Assembly: GCA_041940025.1 (NCBI GenBank)
Contig: JBGTSY010000012.1
Location: 1 to 64,000 of the forward strand
Reading direction: 5' to 3'
Source of the DNA: UBA5859 sp041940025
Lineage (GTDB): Bacteria > Pseudomonadota > Gammaproteobacteria > UBA5859
DNA length: 64,000 nucleotides
Made by a program: the position numbers and the translations under genes. The notes beneath the pieces were generated by a model, which saw only the letters and a program-made list of their open reading frames with translations, had not been told where the DNA came from and ran no database searches. This document shows, one piece after another, positions 56,001 through 64,000 of the stretch. Position 1 is the first letter of the stretch; each line of letters starts with the position of its first letter.

Positions 56001-56633
56001 GTGGCGAAAAATAAAAACAGTAAAAATTGGTTGCGCAAGCATCAGGCTGATGCCTATGTGAAGCGTTCAATGAAAGATGGATACCGATCACGGGCCGTCT
56101 ACAAGTTAATGGAGATCGATGAGCGAGATCAGTTAATCAAACCAGGATTAAATATATTAGATCTTGGTGCGGCGCCTGGAAGTTGGTCAGAATGGGTGGC
56201 CAATCAAGCCGGACTTAAAGGCCGGGTGGTGGCGGTGGATAGAATCGTCATGGACGCGATTCCTGGTGTCATCAATTTGCAGTTGGATCTGCAGCAAAGT
56301 GATGCTTTGGAACAAATCCGCAAGAGTTTGAACAATCAACCTGTTGATTTGATATTAAGTGATATGGCACCCGATCTAACCGGTGTGCGCAGTGTGGATC
56401 AAGCGCGATCCATACACTTGGCAGAACTGGCTCTTGAGGTGGCGACCGAGCTACTGGATCCTCGAGGAAAGTTTTTAATAAAAGTGTTTCAAGGTACCGG
56501 TTTTGATTCGTTCAGAGCGGAAATGTTTCAGTATTTTCAGAAAGTTAAAACAAGAAAACCGAAGGCGTCACGAGCTCAATCTAGGGAAATATACCTATTA
56601 GGGTCAGAACTAGTTGTATCCACACCTGACTAA
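56001..56633 (+). CDS. rlmE: 23S rRNA 2'-O-ribose U2552 methyltransferase
   Basis: RlmE (FtsJ), 210 residues, methylates U2552 of 23S rRNA on the 50S subunit using SAM. A GTG start gives AKNKNSKNWLRKHQADAYVK. The SAM loop is LDLGAAPGSWSEW, and the K-D-K-E catalytic set is consistent with YKLMEID, LSDMAPDLTG, FLIKVFQGTGF and KPKASRAQSREIYLL. It precedes ftsH in the usual rlmE-ftsH unit. Confidence 0.97.
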   Translation: MAKNKNSKNWLRKHQADAYVKRSMKDGYRSRAVYKLMEIDERDQLIKPGLNILDLGAAPGSWSEWVANQAGLKGRVVAVDRIVMDAIPGVINLQLDLQQSDALEQIRKSLNNQPVDLILSDMAPDLTGVRSVDQARSIHLAELALEVATELLDPRGKFLIKVFQGTGFDSFRAEMFQYFQKVKTRKPKASRAQSREIYLLGSELVVSTPD

Positions 56634-56680
56634 GCGGATAATTGAGATGGCCGATTTATTGTAGTAGGGTATGGATCCGC

Positions 56681-56708
56681 CTTGAATTTTGTCCAACATT
56701 CCCAACCT
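56681..56708 (+). promoter_or_regulatory. Candidate sigma32-type promoter between rlmE and ftsH
   Basis: CTTGAA (56681-56686), a 14-base spacer and CCCAACCT form a partial sigma32 match, weaker than the one before dnaK. It lies about 25 bases before the ftsH ribosome site, and ftsH is a known heat-shock gene in E. coli. Confidence 0.4.
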
Positions 56709-56732
56709 TAACGGGTAAAAAGGGGAACAATT

Positions 56733-58661
56733 TTGAATGATATGGCAAGAAATTTAATCTTATGGGTCATCATCGCTGTTGTGTTGATGTCTGTGTTTAA
56801 TAATTTTAGTTCGCATCGAGAATCGACGCAAAACACGCTTGAATATTCACGTTTTATTGCTGACGTGAAGCGTGGTGAAGTGGCGAAGGTAATCATGCAA
56901 GGGCCTACCATTATCGGTCAACGTCCCTCAGGCGAACAGTTTAAAACTGTAGCGCCAGAGGACGCGCATCTAATCGATGATCTGCTGGAGAACAACGTTG
57001 TAATTAAAGTAGAAGAGCCTGAACAACGTAGTCTGCTCATGCAGATATTCATCTCCTGGTTCCCCATGATGGTGTTTATTGGCGTATGGATTTTCTTTAT
57101 TCGTCAAATGCAATCTGGTGGTGCCGGCCGAGGTGCTATGTCCTTTGGTAAGAGCAAAGCCCGTATGTTGTCGGAAGATCAGGTACGTGTCACATTTGGT
57201 GATGTGGCGGGCGTGGAAGAGGCCAAAGAAGAGGTACAAGAATTAGTAGAATTCCTGCGTGATCCAAGCAAGTTTCAAAAACTTGGTGGAAAGATCCCTC
57301 GTGGCGTATTAATGGTAGGACAACCGGGAACAGGTAAAACCTTGTTAGCCCGTGCCATTGCTGGCGAGGCTAAAGTTCCTTTTTTCACCATTTCGGGTTC
57401 CGATTTCGTGGAGATGTTTGTCGGTGTGGGTGCCTCTCGAGTCAGAGACATGTTTGAACAGGCGAAAAAACATGCGCCCTGTATCATATTTATAGATGAA
57501 ATCGATGCCGTTGGCCGCCATCGAGGTGCGGGTCTGGGCGGTGGCCACGACGAAAGAGAGCAGACCCTGAATCAGCTCTTGGTGGAGATGGATGGATTTG
57601 AAGGTAATGAAGGCGTGATTGTGATTGCTGCCACAAACCGTCCAGATGTGTTAGATCCGGCACTGTTACGTCCTGGTCGTTTTGATCGTCAGGTGGTAGT
57701 GCCATTACCTGATGTTCGTGGCCGGGAACAGATCCTAAAAGTGCATATGAGAAAGGTTCCGCTTGGAGACAGTGTGAAGCCGGACATTATCGCTCGGGGC
57801 ACGCCAGGATTTTCAGGTGCGGACTTAGCCAATCTCGTCAATGAAGCGGCTCTTTTTGCGGCCCGAGCCAATAAGCGCTTTGTTGATATGGAAGAGTTCG
57901 AGAAAGCAAAAGATAAGATTATGATGGGTGCAGAGCGTCGCACCATGGTAATGAGTGAAGATGAAAAGAAACTCACTGCTTATCATGAGGCGGGTCACGC
58001 TATTGTTGGACGTTTAGTACCCGATCACGATCCAGTTTATAAAGTGTCTATTATTCCCAGAGGAAGAGCGCTGGGTGTGACCATGTTCCTTCCAGAAGAA
58101 GATCGGTATAGTGCCAGTAAACAGAAATTGGAAAGCCAGATTTCTAGTTTGTTCGGGGGTCGATTAGCTGAAGAGATAATTTTTGGTGTGGAAAAGGTAA
58201 CCACTGGCGCTTCGAACGACATCGAGCGAGCCACTGAAATCGCTAGAAATATGGTGACCAAGTGGGGTTTGTCGGAAAAATTAGGGCCATTGGCCTATAG
58301 TGAAGAGGAAGGTGAAGTCTTCCTGGGACGTTCCGTGACCCAGACCAAATCTGTTTCTGATGACACAGCGCAGTCCATCGATGAAGAGGTGAGATCGATT
58401 ATTGATCGCAACTATAAGCGAGCAGAGACTATCCTAAAAGAGAATATGGAAAAATTGCATTCTATGGCAGATGCTTTGATTAAATGGGAAACAATCGATT
58501 TTAATCAAATAAACGATATTATGGATGGTCGTCCGCCGCGTCCTCCTGAGGAAAGCGGTGGTACCGGTGTTGAATCTGAAGAAGCTGCTAAGCAGTCTTC
58601 CTCCTCGAGCGCATCAGATAGCAAGATCGGTGGGCCGGCCGGACCTGATCCCGCATCTTAA
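56733..58661 (+). CDS. ftsH: ATP-dependent zinc metalloprotease FtsH
   Basis: FtsH, 642 residues, is a membrane AAA+ protease that degrades LpxC, sigma32 and unassembled membrane proteins. The TTG start gives NDMARNLILW, like E. coli, with AGGGGA 6 bases upstream. It has two helices (about 7-24 and 103-124), the AAA domain with GQPGTGKT at 196-203, FIDEIDAVGR and the SRH region, and the protease site HEAGH near 418. The Ser- and Gly-rich C-terminal tail is ordinary. folP follows. Confidence 0.98.
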   Translation: MNDMARNLILWVIIAVVLMSVFNNFSSHRESTQNTLEYSRFIADVKRGEVAKVIMQGPTIIGQRPSGEQFKTVAPEDAHLIDDLLENNVVIKVEEPEQRSLLMQIFISWFPMMVFIGVWIFFIRQMQSGGAGRGAMSFGKSKARMLSEDQVRVTFGDVAGVEEAKEEVQELVEFLRDPSKFQKLGGKIPRGVLMVGQPGTGKTLLARAIAGEAKVPFFTISGSDFVEMFVGVGASRVRDMFEQAKKHAPCIIFIDEIDAVGRHRGAGLGGGHDEREQTLNQLLVEMDGFEGNEGVIVIAATNRPDVLDPALLRPGRFDRQVVVPLPDVRGREQILKVHMRKVPLGDSVKPDIIARGTPGFSGADLANLVNEAALFAARANKRFVDMEEFEKAKDKIMMGAERRTMVMSEDEKKLTAYHEAGHAIVGRLVPDHDPVYKVSIIPRGRALGVTMFLPEEDRYSASKQKLESQISSLFGGRLAEEIIFGVEKVTTGASNDIERATEIARNMVTKWGLSEKLGPLAYSEEEGEVFLGRSVTQTKSVSDDTAQSIDEEVRSIIDRNYKRAETILKENMEKLHSMADALIKWETIDFNQINDIMDGRPPRPPEESGGTGVESEEAAKQSSSSSASDSKIGGPAGPDPAS

Positions 58662-58716
58662 ATTAGATAAGGGTTCTACATAGAATTGTGAAGCGGATGT
58701 GCGTCGTTGAGCCATC

Positions 58717-59520
58717 ATGGATTTTTCACGACCATTAATTATGGGTATTTTGAACGTGACCCCCGATTCCTTTTCGGACGGGGGTCATTTTTTTTCTGTA
58801 GATGAAGCGGTGTGTCGAGCCATCGAGATGGAGGGAGAAGGGGCCGATATCATCGATGTAGGGGGAGAGTCTACCCGTCCGGGAGCAGATCCTGTTGGTT
58901 CGGAAGAGGAAGCCAGTAGAGTGCTCCCCGTGATAGAAGCGCTAAATAGTGCTGTGTCCATCCCCATTTCAGTAGATACACAAAAACCCGCTCTTATGCG
59001 AGCAGCCGTGGTGGCTGGTGCAAAAATGATTAATGATGTTAATGCGCTACAGGCAACTGGGGCAGTGGAATTAGTTTCTGAGTTGGGGGTGCCAGTTTGT
59101 TTGATGCATGCGAATGGAGACCCGAAAACGATGCAAATGAATCCTGTCTACAAAAATGTGGTAGAGGAAGTTCGTTGTTTTTTGCAGAAGCGGGTGGATG
59201 TCTGTGTATCAGCCGGGGTGTCTTTGAAAAATATAGTAATTGATCCAGGGTTCGGTTTCGGAAAAACTGTTGCTCATAATTATACTTTGATGAAGCATTT
59301 GCGTGAGTTAACAATTCCTGGTTTGCCAATCATGATAGGCGTGTCGAGAAAATCTATGATTGGCGCCCTATTGAATGTACCTCCTCAGGAGAGGGTTGGC
59401 GGAGGTTTAGCTTTAACGACAATTGCTTTCGGTCAAGGGGCGAGGATATTTCGTACTCACGATGTCAAAGCAACGAAACAGTGTTTACAAATTTGTACAG
59501 CGGTAATGGACTCTGATTAG
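58717..59520 (+). CDS. folP: Dihydropteroate synthase
   Basis: FolP, 267 residues, joins p-aminobenzoate to the pterin in folate synthesis. Family motifs are MGILNVTPDSFSDGG at 9-23, ADIIDVGGESTRPGAD, NDVNAL and GVSRKSMIGALL. The order ftsH-folP-glmM is classical. There is no strong ribosome site before the ATG. Confidence 0.98.
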   Translation: MDFSRPLIMGILNVTPDSFSDGGHFFSVDEAVCRAIEMEGEGADIIDVGGESTRPGADPVGSEEEASRVLPVIEALNSAVSIPISVDTQKPALMRAAVVAGAKMINDVNALQATGAVELVSELGVPVCLMHANGDPKTMQMNPVYKNVVEEVRCFLQKRVDVCVSAGVSLKNIVIDPGFGFGKTVAHNYTLMKHLRELTIPGLPIMIGVSRKSMIGALLNVPPQERVGGGLALTTIAFGQGARIFRTHDVKATKQCLQICTAVMDSD

Positions 59521-59531
59521 AGGATATAGAA

Positions 59532-60881
59532 GTGAATCATCAGGTCGTTAGAAAATATTTTGGAACAGACGGGATTCGGGGCCAAGTAGGCGAAGGGCAG
59601 ATCCAACCTGAGTTCGTACTTAAACTTGGCTGGGCCGTAGGCAGAGTTTTAGGTAACGGTAAAGGTGAAGTGGTAGTCGGGAAAGACACGAGAATTTCGG
59701 GTTATATGTTGGAATCCGCCATTGAGGCAGGGCTCTCTGCCGCGGGCGTTGATGTGCGCTTATTGGGTCCCATGCCTACACCAGCCATTGCTTATTTAAC
59801 GCAAACTTTAAGGGCGAGGGCAGGGGTGGTGATCAGTGCTTCTCATAATCCATTCTATGATAATGGTATTAAATTTTTCTCCGGTAAAGGTTCAAAATTA
59901 ACTGATCAGCAAGAGATGGAAATTGAGCGGTTACTGGACGAGCCTATTCAAACGGTTTCTGCAGCCGATCTAGGCAAGGCTCGCCGATTGGAAGACGCCC
60001 CCGGCCGTTATATCGAGTTTTGCAAGAGTACTATTGGCAGTGGGGTACGATTGAATGGCTTGAAAATGGTAGTGGATTGCGCCCATGGCGCTACTTATCA
60101 CATCGCAGCGAGTGTATTTGAGGAATTGGGGGCAAATGTGACAAGCATTGGCGCCTCTCCGGATGGACTAAACATCAATTCTGATTGCGGTGCCACACAT
60201 CCGGAAACCCTGCGTGCTAAGGTGATGGCATCGGGTGCAGATGTGGGCGTGGCTCTGGATGGTGATGGTGATAGGGTCATTATGGTGGATGAACATGGCC
60301 AAATTATCGATGGTGATGAAATACTATTTATCTTAGCGAAATCTAGGCAGGAGCAAGGTGTTTTGATTCCCCCCGTGGTGGGTACCGTGATGAGTAATTT
60401 TGGCTTGGAGCAAGCATTTTCAAAACAGGGGATCCCCTTCATCCGGGCTAAGGTTGGCGATAGGTATGTGATGGAACAGTTGCATGCCCACGGTGGATTA
60501 TTGGGTGGAGAGTCATCCGGTCATATTATTTGTTTGGATAAAACAACAACCGGAGATGGCTTGGTTTCTGCGTTGCAGGTGCTGGAAGTTTTGACCAGAA
60601 CAGGTCGGACCTTGTCGCAACTGACTGCGGGTATGGTGAAATTGCCGCAAAAACTAGTCAATGTGCGGCTACCTGAAGGAGTCGAAGCGATGAACGAGGG
60701 CAAGGTAGGAGGATTTGTTAAGTCGGTTGAGGACGCCCTTGCCGGTTCGGGACGGGTGTTATTACGTGCCTCTGGGACCGAGCCAGTTATTCGCGTGATG
60801 GTAGAGGGGGAAAATGAGACGGAAGTGGAAAAATATGCCACTCAGTTGGCCGATCAAATCCGCGAAACTTTAGTCAACTAG
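59532..60881 (+). CDS. glmM: Phosphoglucosamine mutase
   Basis: GlmM, 449 residues, converts glucosamine-6-phosphate to glucosamine-1-phosphate for peptidoglycan and lipopolysaccharide. It starts at GTG with AGAGGA upstream. The phospho-Ser is S104 in VISASHNPFYDNGIKFFS. The metal loop is ALDGDGDRVIMVD, the sugar loop GGESSGHII, and the phosphate loop RASGTEPVIRVMVEG. It is 11 bases after folP. Confidence 0.98.
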   Translation: MNHQVVRKYFGTDGIRGQVGEGQIQPEFVLKLGWAVGRVLGNGKGEVVVGKDTRISGYMLESAIEAGLSAAGVDVRLLGPMPTPAIAYLTQTLRARAGVVISASHNPFYDNGIKFFSGKGSKLTDQQEMEIERLLDEPIQTVSAADLGKARRLEDAPGRYIEFCKSTIGSGVRLNGLKMVVDCAHGATYHIAASVFEELGANVTSIGASPDGLNINSDCGATHPETLRAKVMASGADVGVALDGDGDRVIMVDEHGQIIDGDEILFILAKSRQEQGVLIPPVVGTVMSNFGLEQAFSKQGIPFIRAKVGDRYVMEQLHAHGGLLGGESSGHIICLDKTTTGDGLVSALQVLEVLTRTGRTLSQLTAGMVKLPQKLVNVRLPEGVEAMNEGKVGGFVKSVEDALAGSGRVLLRASGTEPVIRVMVEGENETEVEKYATQLADQIRETLVN

Positions 60882-60962
60882 CACAGAGAGCTTGTAACTC
60901 AATATCTGCTTGGGTAAGCTTGGCTCCCCAAAACCTCCAGTATGAGGGTAGGCAGTCGCCCA

Positions 60963-61712
60963 ATGCGCTCTAAACTTGTCGTGGCTAATTGGAAAATGCA
61001 CGGATCTAAAGAGAGTGCGTTGCAGTTAATTGGCGATTTGAAATTGAAAACAGCTACTTTACAGAATGTGGAAGTGGCGATTTGCGTACCTTACGTCTAT
61101 TTAGAGTTGGCTCGGCAATCTTTGGCTGGAGGGGGTATCAAACTTGGTGCTCAGAATGTCAATGAGCATGAGCAAGGCGCCTATACCGGTGAGATATCAG
61201 CTAAGATGTTGATGGACTTTAATACGCAATATGTTTTGGTGGGACACTCTGAAAGGCGCGGCCTCTACCATGAATCAAATCAACAAATAGCAGAAAAATT
61301 TGTTGCTGCCCAGTCTGTTGGACTCATTCCTATCCTGTGTATAGGTGAACATCTGGAGCAACGGCAAAAAGGTGAGACTGAGCAACTGGTAGAATCGCAA
61401 CTATCAGCAGTGATTGATGCATGTGGCGCCGAGTGGAAACCGGCAGTCATTGCCTACGAACCCATTTGGGCGATAGGAACGGGCCAAACTGCTTCTCCAG
61501 AGCAGGCTCAAGAGATCCATCAATTCATTCGCCAACGTTTGGTAGCCATGGTGGGTACTCAGGCGGAGTCTACACCCATTTTGTATGGTGGTAGTGTGAA
61601 ATCCGATAATGCGGCACAGCTATTCGAAATGGATGATATAGATGGTGGGCTCGTAGGAGGCGCGTCATTGGATGCGGTTGAATTCAGTAAAATCTGTCAT
61701 GCAGCAAGGTGA
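60963..61712 (+). CDS. tpiA: Triosephosphate isomerase
   Basis: I read 249 residues from the ATG at 60963, which gives MRSKLVVANWKMHGSKE; an in-frame ATG at 60942 adds seven residues not seen in the family. TpiA interconverts dihydroxyacetone phosphate and glyceraldehyde 3-phosphate. The catalytic residues are Lys in ANWKMHG, His in VGHSERR and Glu in VIAYEPIWAIGTG. The tail GGSVKSDNAAQLF is the phosphate loop. It lies between glmM and secG. Confidence 0.97.
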   Translation: MRSKLVVANWKMHGSKESALQLIGDLKLKTATLQNVEVAICVPYVYLELARQSLAGGGIKLGAQNVNEHEQGAYTGEISAKMLMDFNTQYVLVGHSERRGLYHESNQQIAEKFVAAQSVGLIPILCIGEHLEQRQKGETEQLVESQLSAVIDACGAEWKPAVIAYEPIWAIGTGQTASPEQAQEIHQFIRQRLVAMVGTQAESTPILYGGSVKSDNAAQLFEMDDIDGGLVGGASLDAVEFSKICHAAR

Positions 61713-61718
61713 AATTAA

Positions 61719-62078
61719 GTGCAAGAAGCTTTATTGATAGTTCATGTGTTGATATGCCTGGCCTTAATTGGATTGGTGTTATTGCAACAAGGGAAGGGTG
61801 CCGATGCAGGCGCTGCGTTCGGCGGTGGCTCATCGCAGTCTCTGTTTGGTAGTCGCGGATCGGCGAATTTTCTTTCCCGTTCTACTGCTGTCTTGGCGGT
61901 GCTCTTTTTTACCACCAGTGTCACCTTGGCGATATTGGCGGTGAATAAGAAAGAGGTGTCCACAAGTGTGATGCAGCAATCACCGGCAGCCGTGGCGCCA
62001 GCGGAAGATACGGAAACGATAATGGATGAAGAGCAACTACCGGAAAATGATTACCCAGAGTTGCCTCCCCTAGATTAA
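61719..62078 (+). CDS. secG: Preprotein translocase subunit SecG
   Basis: SecG, 119 residues, is the small, non-essential part of SecYEG. It starts at GTG. Two helices (about 2-22 and 52-72) flank the conserved GKGADAGAAFGGGSSQSLFG loop. A charged, Glu- and Asp-rich C-terminus (85-119) extends beyond the core. It is 6 bases after tpiA and 9 before tRNA-Leu, as in E. coli and others. Confidence 0.96.
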   Translation: MQEALLIVHVLICLALIGLVLLQQGKGADAGAAFGGGSSQSLFGSRGSANFLSRSTAVLAVLFFTTSVTLAILAVNKKEVSTSVMQQSPAAVAPAEDTETIMDEEQLPENDYPELPPLD

Positions 62079-62087
62079 TTATTTCTA

Positions 62088-62172
62088 GCCGATGTGGTGG
62101 AATTGGTAGACACGCTGTCTTGAGGGGGCAGTGGCGCGAGCCGTGCCGGTTCGACTCCGGCCATCGGCACCA
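62088..62172 (+). tRNA. tRNA-Leu (anticodon GAG)
   Basis: The 85-base gene has a perfect acceptor stem (GCCGATG with CATCGGC), an encoded ACCA, an anticodon arm CTGTC-TTGAGGG-GGCAG reading GAG, a long class II variable arm, and GGTTCGACTCC in the T arm. It follows secG by 9 bases and probably shares its transcript. Confidence 0.97.
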
Positions 62173-62392
62173 TTCAGTGACTTGTCGACGGTGCGATGAA
62201 GCGTTCAACGCATTTGCCAATGACGTGCCTAAAAAGACCATCTATTAGTGGCTCACCGGTTGTGACTTTGCTATGTGGGCTCTTATCGGCTGACAAATTC
62301 ATAGTGGAGCCAGGAAGATCTTTCTGTGCTCTTTTAGATGGTTATAGATATATGTATAATCGGTCTCCCTTTACCAAAGGGTAAGTTTCAAG
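62173..62392. other. Gap between tRNA-Leu and the defective tRNA-fMet
   Basis: No gene is seen in these 220 bases. TATAAT at 62355-62360 is a perfect -10 box 32 bases before the tRNA remnant, without a good -35 match; it probably was the promoter of the metY-like operon. Confidence 0.5.
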
Positions 62393-62460
62393 CGCGGGGT
62401 GGAGCAGTCTGGTAGCTCGTAACCCGAAGGTCGTAGGTTCAAATCCTACCCCCGCAACCA
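62393..62460 (+). pseudogene. metY: Initiator tRNA-Met with the anticodon arm deleted
   Basis: The 68-base sequence keeps the initiator features: acceptor CGCGGGG with CCCCGCA (the C1-A72 mismatch typical of tRNA-fMet), D arm GAGC-AGTCTGGTA-GCTC, T arm GTAGG-TTCAAAT-CCTAC, and CCA. Compared with the usual 77-base gene it lacks 9 bases. After GTAGCTCG it reads TAACCCGAAGG, so the 5' strand of the anticodon stem and the CAT anticodon are gone, while the 3' strand CCCGA remains. The lost block lies between the similar strings GCTCGT and GCTCAT, which fits slippage. It cannot read a start codon. An assembly error is possible. Confidence 0.85.
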
Positions 62461-62751
62461 ACCGCTTATTTGCAGCAAATGTTTGTTTTTTCCTACTTGC
62501 CTTCTTGTTTTCAGATGGTGTCCTTTTCCGACAGCAGCTTCAACCAGTTGTCATTGAATCTTTAGGTTGTTTTTGCTATTCTTCAGGCCAATCCGTGTGG
62601 TGTGAAAAGGGGCTCCGATTGGGGCTTTTTTCTCACTTAACGAAAGAATTTTATCGATTTGGCCAATATTTTAGCGATTGCCTAAATCTTGATAGAGTCG
62701 TTTGATGGGTAGGTATTGGAGTGGGCTACGAGCCCACTTTTTATTTGCAGT
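62461..62751. other. 291-base leader between the tRNA remnant and rimP
   Basis: A reading frame at 62505-62705 has no ribosome site or family match and is not called. A strong hairpin (62720-62738, see separate entry) lies at its end. The region matches in position the leader of the rimP-nusA-infB operon, which is autoregulated by NusA in E. coli. Confidence 0.4.
62720..62747 (+). terminator. Hairpin with T-rich tail immediately before rimP
   Basis: AGTGGGCT and AGCCCACT make a perfect 8-bp stem around ACG, followed by TTTTATTT, ending 5 bases before the rimP ATG. It looks like a rho-independent terminator or attenuator of the rimP-nusA operon. Because it is so close to the start codon it could also limit ribosome loading. 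Confidence 0.75.
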
Positions 62752-63213
62752 ATGCTTAGTACGAAGGAAGCCAAATTAGCAGAGTTAATTCAACCTGTGG
62801 TGACTCATCTAGGTTGCGAATTTGTTGGTTTGGAGTATTTGCCAGCGGGCAAACATTCGTTGCTTCGAGTGTACATTGATCATCCTACAGGAGTCACCCT
62901 CGATCATTGTGAGTCGGTGAGTCGTCAGTTGAGCAGTCTTCTTGACGTGGAAGATCCCATCCCAGGTCAATATCAGTTGGAGGTTTCCTCACCTGGACTG
63001 GATCGAATCTTGTTTACCGAGGAGCAGTTTTCTGCCCATCAGGGTCAAGAGGTGGCATTGAAGTTGGTACATCCGCTAAATGGTCAACGAAATTTTAAGG
63101 GTCAGATTGAGGATGTAGAGGGTAGAAATATTTGTATTCGTACCGTTGATGAGCAGCTTTTAACATTGACACTACAGGAAATAGATAAAGCCAGATTGAT
63201 TCCGCAACTCTAA
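62752..63213 (+). CDS. rimP: Ribosome maturation factor RimP
   Basis: I read 153 residues from the ATG at 62752, after the hairpin; the frame continues upstream through the stem but without family sequence. RimP assists 30S maturation. Family blocks are HLGCEFVGLEYLPAGKHSLLRVYID near residues 20-44, ESVSRQLSSLLDVEDPI and QYQLEVSSPGLDRIL. No Shine-Dalgarno is seen, fitting a regulated start. nusA follows after 37 bases. Confidence 0.95.
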   Translation: MLSTKEAKLAELIQPVVTHLGCEFVGLEYLPAGKHSLLRVYIDHPTGVTLDHCESVSRQLSSLLDVEDPIPGQYQLEVSSPGLDRILFTEEQFSAHQGQEVALKLVHPLNGQRNFKGQIEDVEGRNICIRTVDEQLLTLTLQEIDKARLIPQL

Positions 63214-63250
63214 TCAAAGCGTAACGGATATTACGAGGCAGGCAATTAAG

Positions 63251-64000
63251 ATGAACAAAGAAATACTATTGGTAGTAGACGCGGTTTCAAATGAAAAAGG
63301 CGTGGCTAAGGATGTCATCTTTGAAGCGATAGAGTTGGCGCTTGCCACCGCCACAAAGAAAAAACATGGCGGTGATATCGAAGTGCGTGTGGATATCGAT
63401 CGCACGGACGGCTCTTATGAGACCTTTCGCGTGTGGGAGGTGATCGGTGACGATCAAGAGCTTGAGCGTCCCCATGCACAACTCTATCTGGATCAAGCAG
63501 AAGAACGAAAAGCGGATGTGCAATTGGGTGAAGTAATAGAAGAGCCGATGGAATCCGTGGCGTTTGGACGCATCGCCGCGCAAATAGCAAAACAAGTTAT
63601 TGTGCAAAAAGTTCGGGAGGCCGAACGTGCGCTGGTTGTGGATGCTTTCAAAGACCGTGTTGGAGAGTTAGTGTCAGGTGTGGTCAAGAAAGTGGAGCGA
63701 GGCAATATTATTCTTGACTTAGGGCGCAACGCCGAGGCGGTGATTTTGCGTGACGATCTGATCCCCAAAGACGCTTTTCGCAATGGGGATCGAGTTCGTG
63801 GGATCCTTTATGACGTGCGCTCAGATACCCGTGGACCGCAATTATTTATCTCTCGTCGTGTGCCAGAAATGTTAATCGAACTGTTTAAGATTGAGGTACC
63901 GGAAGTTGGTGACGGCGTCATTGAACTCAAGGGTGCTGCACGGGACCCTGGTTCGCGAGCGAAGATTGCAGTTCTATCGAAGGATCAACGTATTGATCCG
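63251..64000 (+). CDS. nusA: Transcription termination/antitermination factor NusA (partial)
   Basis: The window shows the first 250 codons from the ATG at 63251; the gene runs off the end. The start reads MNKEILLVVDAVSNEKGVAKD. The N-terminal polymerase-binding domain (1-125) ends with the conserved AAQIAKQVIVQKVREAERA. The S1 domain (about 135-200) has VGELVSGVVKKVERGNIILDL and RPGPQLFISR-like RGPQLFISRRVPEML. The first KH domain begins near 215 (VPEVGDGVIELKGAARDPGSR). It binds RNA polymerase and modulates pausing and termination. Confidence 0.98.
   Translation, partial: MNKEILLVVDAVSNEKGVAKDVIFEAIELALATATKKKHGGDIEVRVDIDRTDGSYETFRVWEVIGDDQELERPHAQLYLDQAEERKADVQLGEVIEEPMESVAFGRIAAQIAKQVIVQKVREAERALVVDAFKDRVGELVSGVVKKVERGNIILDLGRNAEAVILRDDLIPKDAFRNGDRVRGILYDVRSDTRGPQLFISRRVPEMLIELFKIEVPEVGDGVIELKGAARDPGSRAKIAVLSKDQRIDP

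Noticed and set aside
62606..62632. GGGGCT...GGGGCT block as a hairpin terminator
   Set aside because: It is a direct repeat, not an inverted one; only a few end bases could pair.
62505..62705. 66-codon frame before rimP
   Set aside because: No ribosome site, odd composition, and the region fits an operon leader.

Overview
The window is a stretch of gammaproteobacterial chromosome of moderate GC content. The evidence is synteny and protein character. It carries leuC-leuD-leuB-asd-fimV-truA-trpF/B/A-accD-folC-dedD-cvpA-purF-metZ, hrcA-grpE-dnaK-dnaJ-dapB-carA-carB-greA, rlmE-ftsH-folP-glmM-tpiA-secG-tRNA-Leu, and a metY-like rimP-nusA start. HrcA with a CIRCE operator, together with a sigma32-type dnaK promoter and FimV, suggests a deeper-branching gammaproteobacterium rather than an enteric one. 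I cannot name the genus from sequence alone.

Region by region. 1-3.5 kb is an accessory block: the tail of an RND/MMPL-type transporter, two divergent acyltransferases of the PEP-CTERM/exosortase-associated (FeeM-like) family, AT-rich palindromic elements in the gaps after each of them, and a ten-repeat TPR protein. 3.5-11.7 kb holds mostly minus-strand genes: an O-methyltransferase, a Cys-rich protein of unknown function, metH, a CheY-like receiver and a MerR-HTH protein fused to a degenerate receiver, followed by plus-strand DoxX and TfoX_N genes. 11.8-15.1 kb has sppA, an odd two-part protein with a thioredoxin-like fold, and a LysR regulator divergent from leuC. 15.2-31.4 kb is a long plus-strand run of core biosynthesis (leucine, aspartate family, tryptophan, fatty acid, folate, purine, methionine). 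31.4-35.6 kb has lpxH, an exported cyclophilin, cysS, folD and tRNA-Pro.

An IS481-like insertion sequence (35.6-36.9 kb) sits just downstream of tRNA-Pro. It is followed by a two-gene cyclic-di-GMP cassette: an HD-GYP protein with an altered HD motif and a GGDEF-EAL protein with a dead GGDEF. Next come an AMP-forming acyl ligase, an ABC1/UbiB-like kinase and a secreted ankyrin protein. 44-64 kb returns to core genes: heat shock, lysine, carbamoyl phosphate, transcription elongation, ribosome assembly, FtsH protease, folate, cell wall, glycolysis, Sec translocon, then the rimP-nusA transcription/translation operon, with nusA cut by the window end.

The observation I rate highest is the initiator tRNA gene at the metY position (62393-62460). 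It keeps the initiator acceptor end, D arm, T arm and CCA but has lost 9 bases covering the 5' anticodon stem and the anticodon, so it looks like a broken tRNA-fMet. Other points of interest are the HD-to-FD change, the pseudo-receiver, the dual HrcA/sigma32 control of the chaperone genes, an 18-bp perfect palindrome in the metH leader, and the paired acyltransferases. I found no CRISPR array, phage or obviously new multi-gene system.
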